Assembly: GCA_903845315.1 (NCBI GenBank)
Contig: CAIMWY010000294.1
Location: 1-12,323 of the forward strand
Direction of reading: 5' to 3'
DNA length: 12,323 bases
Source of the DNA: an uncultured Burkholderiales bacterium
GTDB lineage: Bacteria; Pseudomonadota; Gammaproteobacteria; Burkholderiales; Burkholderiaceae
Numbering within the stretch: position 1 is the stretch's first letter; every line of letters starts with the position of its first letter. The position numbers were made by a program, and so were the translations under genes. The notes below the pieces were generated by a model. That model was not told the origin of the DNA, ran no database searches, and was given only the letters and a program-made list of their open reading frames with translations. This document shows, piece after piece, positions 7,805-12,323 of the stretch.

Positions 7805-8331
7805 AGCAAGGGCGGGTTGTAGTCGAAACGGTCTTGGTTGATCAGCAACCATTCAAAGACAGCCTCGGGAGCGTTCAAATCTAGCACAGGGCGCTGGGTG
7901 GGCTCGGGCAAATCTTCTGGGGAATCAGTGGCTATAGCGACCACAAAATCGTCTTCCGGATACCGCACCGGCTGACGAGACGCTTGGCGCCAAACTTCGA
8001 TTTTTTGCACATCGCTGCTCTTGAAGCCTTCAACCAACACCCAATCCACGCCGTCATAGACCTCTGCCAACAAATGATGAACCGAAAGATGTGTGGGCTT
8101 CTCAAACTCGCGTTGCAGCACCAAGCGTCGGTGCGAAGCTACCACCACCTCAAAAGCACCTGCCTCACGATGCCGCCAGCTGTCTTTGCCCGGATGGTCA
8201 ATGTCAAAGTCGTGGTGCGCATGCTTGACCACAGAGACCCGCAAGCCACGCAGGCGCATGACGCCAATCATTTGTTCGACCAGGGTGGTTTTTCCAGAAC
8301 CTGAGAAGCCGGCAAAAGCCACCACCTTCAT
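7801..8331 (-). CDS. mobB: Molybdopterin-guanine dinucleotide biosynthesis adaptor MobB
   Basis: A 176-residue P-loop GTP-binding protein that assists MobA in attaching GMP to molybdopterin to form the guanine-dinucleotide cofactor of DMSO-reductase-family enzymes. The Walker A motif is GFSGSGKTT (8-16). The family stretch KHAHHDFDIDHPGKDSWRHREAGA starts at 36, and the Walker-B-like VLVEGFK is at 98-104. Length matches E. coli MobB (about 170-175). The start ATG overlaps the thrC stop as ATGA, with only a weak GAG upstream. No mobA is in the window; its presence elsewhere would imply bis-MGD enzymes such as nitrate reductase or formate dehydrogenase, but this is inference. Confidence 0.95.
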   Translation of the reverse strand: MKVVAFAGFSGSGKTTLVEQMIGVMRLRGLRVSVVKHAHHDFDIDHPGKDSWRHREAGAFEVVVASHRRLVLQREFEKPTHLSVHHLLAEVYDGVDWVLVEGFKSSDVQKIEVWRQASRQPVRYPEDDFVVAIATDSPEDLPEPTQRPVLDLNAPEAVFEWLLINQDRFDYNPPLL

Positions 8332-9761
8332 GCGTGCTCACAATGCTGGGTGATGTAGGCCTTGACTTGAGCCAAATCGGCAGGCATCAAATGCACGCGG
8401 CGCGGCAAGCTTTCCATGCCTTCAAACTTCGCTGGACGATCAGGCTCACGGTTCAAGGCTTCGACGATGGTGGCAGCAAACTTGATGGGTAGGGCAGTCT
8501 CTAAAACCACCATGGGCACGCCATCTTGCATATGTTCACGGGCCACTTTGATACCATCTGCCGTGTGCGTATCCACCATTTGCCCATAGGCTTGGTAGAC
8601 CGACCGAATGGTCTGCAAACGATCGAGGTGGGTGCTCTTGCCACTGACAAAACCGAAGCGGGCTGCCGCTTCGGGAAATTGCGGATCAGCACTCAAGTCA
8701 AACCGACCACCCGAAGAAAGTTCGCGACCGAACAAGCTGTTGACACGATCACCATCACGCGCCAGTAAATCGAACACAAACCGCTCAAAGTTACTGGCTT
8801 TGGAAATGTCCATCGAAGGGCTGGAAGTTTCGTGTGTGTCGGCGCTGCCGCGGACACGGTAGACACCTGTTCGGAAAAACTCATCCAACACATCGTTTTC
8901 GTTGGTCGCCACCACCAGTTGAGCAATAGGCAAACCCATCATGCGGGCTACATGGCCCGCGCACACATTGCCAAAATTGCCACTAGGCACAGTGAAACTC
9001 ACCAGTTGCGTGTTGTGGGTCGTGACTTGAAAGTAACCCGCAAAGTAATACACCACCTGCGCCAGCAAGCGGGCCCAGTTGATGGAATTGACCGTCCCAA
9101 TTTTGTATTTTCTCTTGAAGTCCAAATCATTGGACACTGCCTTGACCAAGTCTTGGCAATCGTCAAACACGCCTTCAATCGCAATGTTGTGGATGTTGTC
9201 ATCCAACAGGCTGAACATTTGTGCTTGCTGGAACGGGCTCATGCGCCCGTGTGGACTCGTCATAAACACACGTACACCCCGCTTGCCGCGCATGGCATAT
9301 TCAGCCGCACTTCCGGTGTCTCCACTGGTCGCGCCAAATATATTGAGTTCTTCGCCGCGGCGAGACAACTCGTATTCAAACAAGTTTCCCAACAGTTGCA
9401 TTGCCATGTCTTTGAAGGCCAAGGTAGGCCCATTAGACAAAGCCTCAATAAACAAACCAGGCTCGAGCGCGCGCACTGGCACAATCGCCGCCGTGCCAAA
9501 CACCTCTTGTGTATAGGTCCTCGTACACAAGGCCTTCAGGTCATCGGCAGGAATATCATCGATGTAGAGCGACAACACTTCAAAGGCGAGACTGGCATAG
9601 CCTTGGGTTGCATAGGTACTGCGCAGATGTGTCAAGGCTTCAGGCGTCACATGAGGGTAGTGCTCGGGCAAATACAAGCCGCCATCAGGAGCCAAGCCTT
9701 CCAACAAAATTTCACAAAAACGCTTGCGTTCTGGGTAACCGCGTGTCGACAGGTACTGCAT
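8328..9761 (-). CDS. thrC: Threonine synthase
   Basis: A 477-residue pyridoxal-phosphate enzyme that turns O-phosphohomoserine into threonine and phosphate, the last step of threonine synthesis. The start MQYLSTRG and the length place it with the longer threonine synthases of proteobacteria and fungi rather than the roughly 350-residue type. The cofactor lysine is K117 in TLAFKDMAMQ. ATSGDTG (144-150) and the phosphate-binding SGNFGN (260-265) are intact. The start codon shares one base with the hom stop (TGATG at 9763-9759), and AAGAAGAG lies upstream, so coupling with hom is likely. Homoserine kinase, which makes its substrate, is not in this cluster and must be encoded elsewhere. Confidence 0.97.
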   Translation of the reverse strand: MQYLSTRGYPERKRFCEILLEGLAPDGGLYLPEHYPHVTPEALTHLRSTYATQGYASLAFEVLSLYIDDIPADDLKALCTRTYTQEVFGTAAIVPVRALEPGLFIEALSNGPTLAFKDMAMQLLGNLFEYELSRRGEELNIFGATSGDTGSAAEYAMRGKRGVRVFMTSPHGRMSPFQQAQMFSLLDDNIHNIAIEGVFDDCQDLVKAVSNDLDFKRKYKIGTVNSINWARLLAQVVYYFAGYFQVTTHNTQLVSFTVPSGNFGNVCAGHVARMMGLPIAQLVVATNENDVLDEFFRTGVYRVRGSADTHETSSPSMDISKASNFERFVFDLLARDGDRVNSLFGRELSSGGRFDLSADPQFPEAAARFGFVSGKSTHLDRLQTIRSVYQAYGQMVDTHTADGIKVAREHMQDGVPMVVLETALPIKFAATIVEALNREPDRPAKFEGMESLPRRVHLMPADLAQVKAYITQHCEHA

Positions 9762-11071
9762 CAGTTCAGCTCTTCTTTACGAATCCGTGTGATGGGCGCC
9801 AACACCGTGCTGAGTTTCTGCATTTCAGCCAATGCCTGGTTCATCTTGGCTTCTGGGCAATCGTGGGTCAGGATGATCAAGTCGGTATGACTTTCACCCT
9901 CTCCGGCTTCCCGTTGAAGCACCGCATCAATGCTGATGTCGATCGTGGCCAAAATACCTGTGACTTTGGCTAATACACCGGCTTGATCGGCCACACGCAG
10001 GCGCAAGTAGTAGCTGGTCACCACTTGGTCCATCGACAGCACGGGCAAGTCGCTCATGGCGTCAGGCTGGAACGCCAGATGTGGCACCCGATTGAGTGGG
10101 TCCACGGTATGCAAACGCGTGATATCCACCAGGTCGGCGATCACCGCACTGGCAGTGGGTTCGCTGCCCGCGCCTTTGCCGTAATACAAGGTAGTACCTA
10201 CGGCATCGGCGTGCACCATCACCGCATTCATGGCACCTTCAACATTGGCAATCAAGCGCTTGGCAGGCACCAAGCATGGGTGGACGCGCAGTTCAATGCC
10301 CTGCGCAGTACGCTTAGAAATACCCAACAACTTGATGCGATAGCCCAGCTGCTCTGCGTAGCGAATGTCTTGTGATTCCAGTTGGGTGATGCCTTCAACG
10401 TAGGCTTTGTCAAACTGCACAGGAACGCCAAAGGCAATGGCAGACATGATGGTGGCTTTGTGTGCAGCATCCACACCCTCGATGTCAAAAGTGGGGTCAG
10501 CTTCGGCATAGCCTAGGGCTTGGGCTTGTTTGAGCACATCGTCAAAGGTCAAGCCTTTGTCACGCATCTCGGACAAAATGAAGTTGGTGGTGCCGTTGAT
10601 GATGCCCGCCAGCCATTGGATGCGATTCGCCGTCAAACCTTCGCGCAAGGCCTTGATGATCGGGATACCGCCAGCCACAGAGGCTTCAAAGGCTACCATC
10701 ACGCCTTTTTTATGCGCGGCGGCAAATATTTCGGTGCCGTGCACCGCCAGCAAAGCTTTGTTGGCCGTGACCACATGCTTGCCTGCCACAATGGCTTCAA
10801 GTACCAGTTGCTTGGCAATGCCGTAGCCGCCAATCAACTCGACCACGATGTCAATCTCGGGGTTGGCGATGATTTGCCGTGCATCGCTGACCACCCGAAC
10901 AGTGTTTCCAACGATGGATGTGGCGCGCACCACATCCAAGTCAGCCACCATGGTGATTTCAATGGGTCGACCAGCTCGGCGCTGGATTTCTTCTTGGTTG
11001 CGTTTGAGCACTTCGAAAGTGCCGCTGCCTACGGTGCCTATGCCAAAGAGGCCTACTTGGATCGGTTTCAT
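9761..11071 (-). CDS. hom: Homoserine dehydrogenase (monofunctional, with ACT domain)
   Basis: A 436-residue enzyme reducing aspartate semialdehyde to homoserine, at the branch toward threonine and methionine. The NAD(P)-binding loop is GLFGIGTVGSG (7-17). TANKALL (102-108), EASVAGGIPI (129-138) and NGTTNFIL (159-166) follow. The catalytic region GYAEADPTFDIEGVDAAHK (187-205) includes D201 and K205, matching the Asp/Lys pair known from yeast homoserine dehydrogenase. Residues about 354-430 form an ACT domain, the usual site of feedback inhibition by threonine. There is no fused aspartokinase, unlike E. coli ThrA. The ATG overlaps the alaA stop (ATGA, 11071-11068) and has no clear Shine-Dalgarno sequence, so it is probably translationally coupled to alaA. 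Confidence 0.97.
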   Translation of the reverse strand: MKPIQVGLFGIGTVGSGTFEVLKRNQEEIQRRAGRPIEITMVADLDVVRATSIVGNTVRVVSDARQIIANPEIDIVVELIGGYGIAKQLVLEAIVAGKHVVTANKALLAVHGTEIFAAAHKKGVMVAFEASVAGGIPIIKALREGLTANRIQWLAGIINGTTNFILSEMRDKGLTFDDVLKQAQALGYAEADPTFDIEGVDAAHKATIMSAIAFGVPVQFDKAYVEGITQLESQDIRYAEQLGYRIKLLGISKRTAQGIELRVHPCLVPAKRLIANVEGAMNAVMVHADAVGTTLYYGKGAGSEPTASAVIADLVDITRLHTVDPLNRVPHLAFQPDAMSDLPVLSMDQVVTSYYLRLRVADQAGVLAKVTGILATIDISIDAVLQREAGEGESHTDLIILTHDCPEAKMNQALAEMQKLSTVLAPITRIRKEELN

Positions 11072-12294
11072 GCGGAATGTTTGTTTCGGTAGTTTTCAAG
11101 GAATTTGGCGATGCGCCCAATGGCTTCGCGCAAGTCGTCTTCGTGCGGCAAGAAAACAATACGAAAGTGGTCTGTTTTTGGCCAGTTAAAGCCTGTACCT
11201 TGGACCAGCATAACTTTGGTTTCTTGAAGTAACTCCAAGAAAAAGTGTTGGTCGTCTTGAATTGGGTAGATCTTGGAATCAAGTCGCGGGAACATATAAA
11301 GTGCCGCTTGGGGTTTAACACAACTCACCCCGGGGATTGCACTGATGAGCTCATAGGCCAAGTCGCGTTGTTTACGCAAGCGCCCCCCCTCTCCCACCAA
11401 ATCATTGATGCTTTGATAGCCACCCAAAGCCGTTTGAATGGCCCACTGACCTGGCACATTGGCGCACAATCGCATATTCGAGAGCATATTCAAGCCCTCA
11501 ATGTAATCAGCGGCTGGTCTCTTGTCGCCAGACACGATCAACCAACCCGCACGATATCCACACGAGCGATAGCTCTTGGACAAAGAGTTGAAGGTCAAGG
11601 TCAACACGTCTTGACTCAAGCTGGCGATCGGAGTGTGTTCGACCCCGTCATACAAAACCTTGTCATAGACCTCATCTGCAAATATCACAAGACCATGCTC
11701 ACGCGCTAAGACAACGATCTGCTTGAGTAAGTCGTCCGAGTACAAAGCCCCCGTCGGATTGTTGGGATTGATCACCACAATCCCTTTTGTGCTGTGTGTG
11801 ATCTTGGCGCGTATATCGTCGATGCTGGGCATCCAACCGTTCGCCTCATCACAAAGGTAATGCACCGGAGTACCCCCCGACAGACTGACCGCCGCGGTCC
11901 ACAAAGGGTAGTCGGGGGCAGGCAGCAGCAATTCGTCACCGTTGTTGAGCAAGGCATTGGTCGCCATCACGATCAGCTCGCTGGCGCCGTTGCCCAAGTA
12001 AATATCGTCCAGCGTGACGCCTTTGATGCCCTGCTTTTGGGTCTCATGCATCACTGCTTTTCGGGCGCCGAAAATACCCTTGCTGTCTGAATAACCTGCC
12101 GAGTTGGGCAGATTACGAATCATGTCTTGCTGAATTTCTTCGGGGGCATCAAATCCAAACACGGCCAAATTGCCAATGTTGAGTTTGATGATCTTGTGGC
12201 CCTCCTCCTCCATTTGACGGGCACGGTCCATGATAGGACCGCGAATGTCATAACAGACGTTGGACAGCTTGTTGGATTTTTGGATCTTCTTCAA
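11068..12294 (-). CDS. alaA: Pyridoxal-phosphate aminotransferase, AlaA type (glutamate-pyruvate transaminase)
   Basis: A 408-residue fold-type-I aminotransferase that, by close resemblance to E. coli AlaA (405 residues), exchanges amino groups between glutamate and pyruvate to make alanine. Visible landmarks are YDIRGP (15-20), NIGN (39-42), PAPDYPLW (125-132), NPNNPTG (176-182), FADEVYDK (205-212), the cofactor lysine K240 in SLSKSYR and the carboxylate-binding R378 in HFRIV. K240 and R378 fall at the same positions as in E. coli. The start is a TTG with GGAGGG just upstream. The frame stays open to the window edge, so a longer start cannot be excluded, but residue-for-residue alignment with the E. 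coli N-terminus favours TTG. It heads the visible operon; its promoter is outside the window. The exact amino-acid substrates are inferred. Confidence 0.92.
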   Translation of the reverse strand: MKKIQKSNKLSNVCYDIRGPIMDRARQMEEEGHKIIKLNIGNLAVFGFDAPEEIQQDMIRNLPNSAGYSDSKGIFGARKAVMHETQKQGIKGVTLDDIYLGNGASELIVMATNALLNNGDELLLPAPDYPLWTAAVSLSGGTPVHYLCDEANGWMPSIDDIRAKITHSTKGIVVINPNNPTGALYSDDLLKQIVVLAREHGLVIFADEVYDKVLYDGVEHTPIASLSQDVLTLTFNSLSKSYRSCGYRAGWLIVSGDKRPAADYIEGLNMLSNMRLCANVPGQWAIQTALGGYQSINDLVGEGGRLRKQRDLAYELISAIPGVSCVKPQAALYMFPRLDSKIYPIQDDQHFFLELLQETKVMLVQGTGFNWPKTDHFRIVFLPHEDDLREAIGRIAKFLENYRNKHSA

Positions 12295-12297
12295 AGT

Positions 12298-12303
12298 CCC
12301 TCC
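12298..12303 (-). promoter_or_regulatory. Ribosome binding site supporting the TTG start of alaA
   Basis: GGAGGG on the minus strand, with ACT between it and the TTG at 12294-12292. Spacing is slightly short but the match is strong. The site is the 3' half of a small palindrome, CCCTCGGAGGG (12308-12298), so a 4-bp CCCT/AGGG mini-hairpin could partly mask it. Confidence 0.6.
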
Positions 12304-12323
12304 GAGGGCGCTTTTGCGGGTGA

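Noticed and set aside
7805..7852. Longer moeA starting at the ATG at 7852
   Set aside because: It would overlap mobB by 52 bases and add 16 residues without family resemblance; the ATG at 7804 gives the ATGA junction seen elsewhere in the operon.
8832..9890. A 352-codon open frame on the plus strand, antisense to thrC and the end of hom
   Set aside because: It lies opposite clear threonine synthase and homoserine dehydrogenase genes, its product shows no recognisable motif, and long antisense frames are expected in moderately GC-rich coding DNA.

Overview
The window looks like chromosomal DNA of a betaproteobacterium, most likely a Comamonadaceae-type member of the Burkholderiales. This rests on the protein sequences, a GC content in the mid-50s percent by eye, and the gene order of an AlaA-type aminotransferase, homoserine dehydrogenase, threonine synthase, molybdenum-cofactor genes and clpB, which I recall as typical of that order. 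It is inference, not a database match. All ten genes lie on the minus strand, so transcription runs from high to low coordinates. Coding density is very high. I see no rRNA, tRNA, CRISPR array, insertion sequence or phage gene.

Region 1 (12294 down to 5833) is a tightly packed run of seven genes: alaA, hom, thrC, mobB, moeA, moaD, moaE. Four of the six junctions are ATGA overlaps, one is a TGATG overlap, and the last (moaD to moaE) has a 2-base gap, or a TTGA overlap if the upstream TTG is used. The first three genes make alanine/glutamate interconversions, homoserine and threonine. The last four make molybdopterin and insert or deliver molybdenum. The promoter lies upstream, outside the window.

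Region 2 (5832 down to 3064) is clpB, the ATP-driven disaggregase, with its own 165-bp upstream region. That region carries a good match to a heat-shock (sigma-32) promoter, 27 to 29 bases of leader and a GGAG ribosome binding site.

Region 3 (3063 down to 48) is a two-gene unit: a major facilitator transporter, then, 17 bases later, a thiamine-diphosphate enzyme of the acetolactate-synthase superfamily with no small subunit. Substrates of both are unknown. The 97 bases between clpB and the transporter are the most intriguing part of the window. A strong intrinsic terminator ends only 8 bases before the transporter's start codon. It overlaps a competing 6-bp hairpin and an outer stem that would cover the transporter's ribosome binding site. 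Any normal leader-bearing message for the pair must pass through that terminator, which suggests read-through from clpB or conditional antitermination.

The left edge (1 to 23) is a perfect plus-strand terminator, presumably ending a convergent gene just outside the window. Most of the window is ordinary core metabolism. I find no clear evidence of a wholly new multi-gene system; the clpB/transporter leader and the orphan enzyme-transporter pair are the best candidates for something undescribed.
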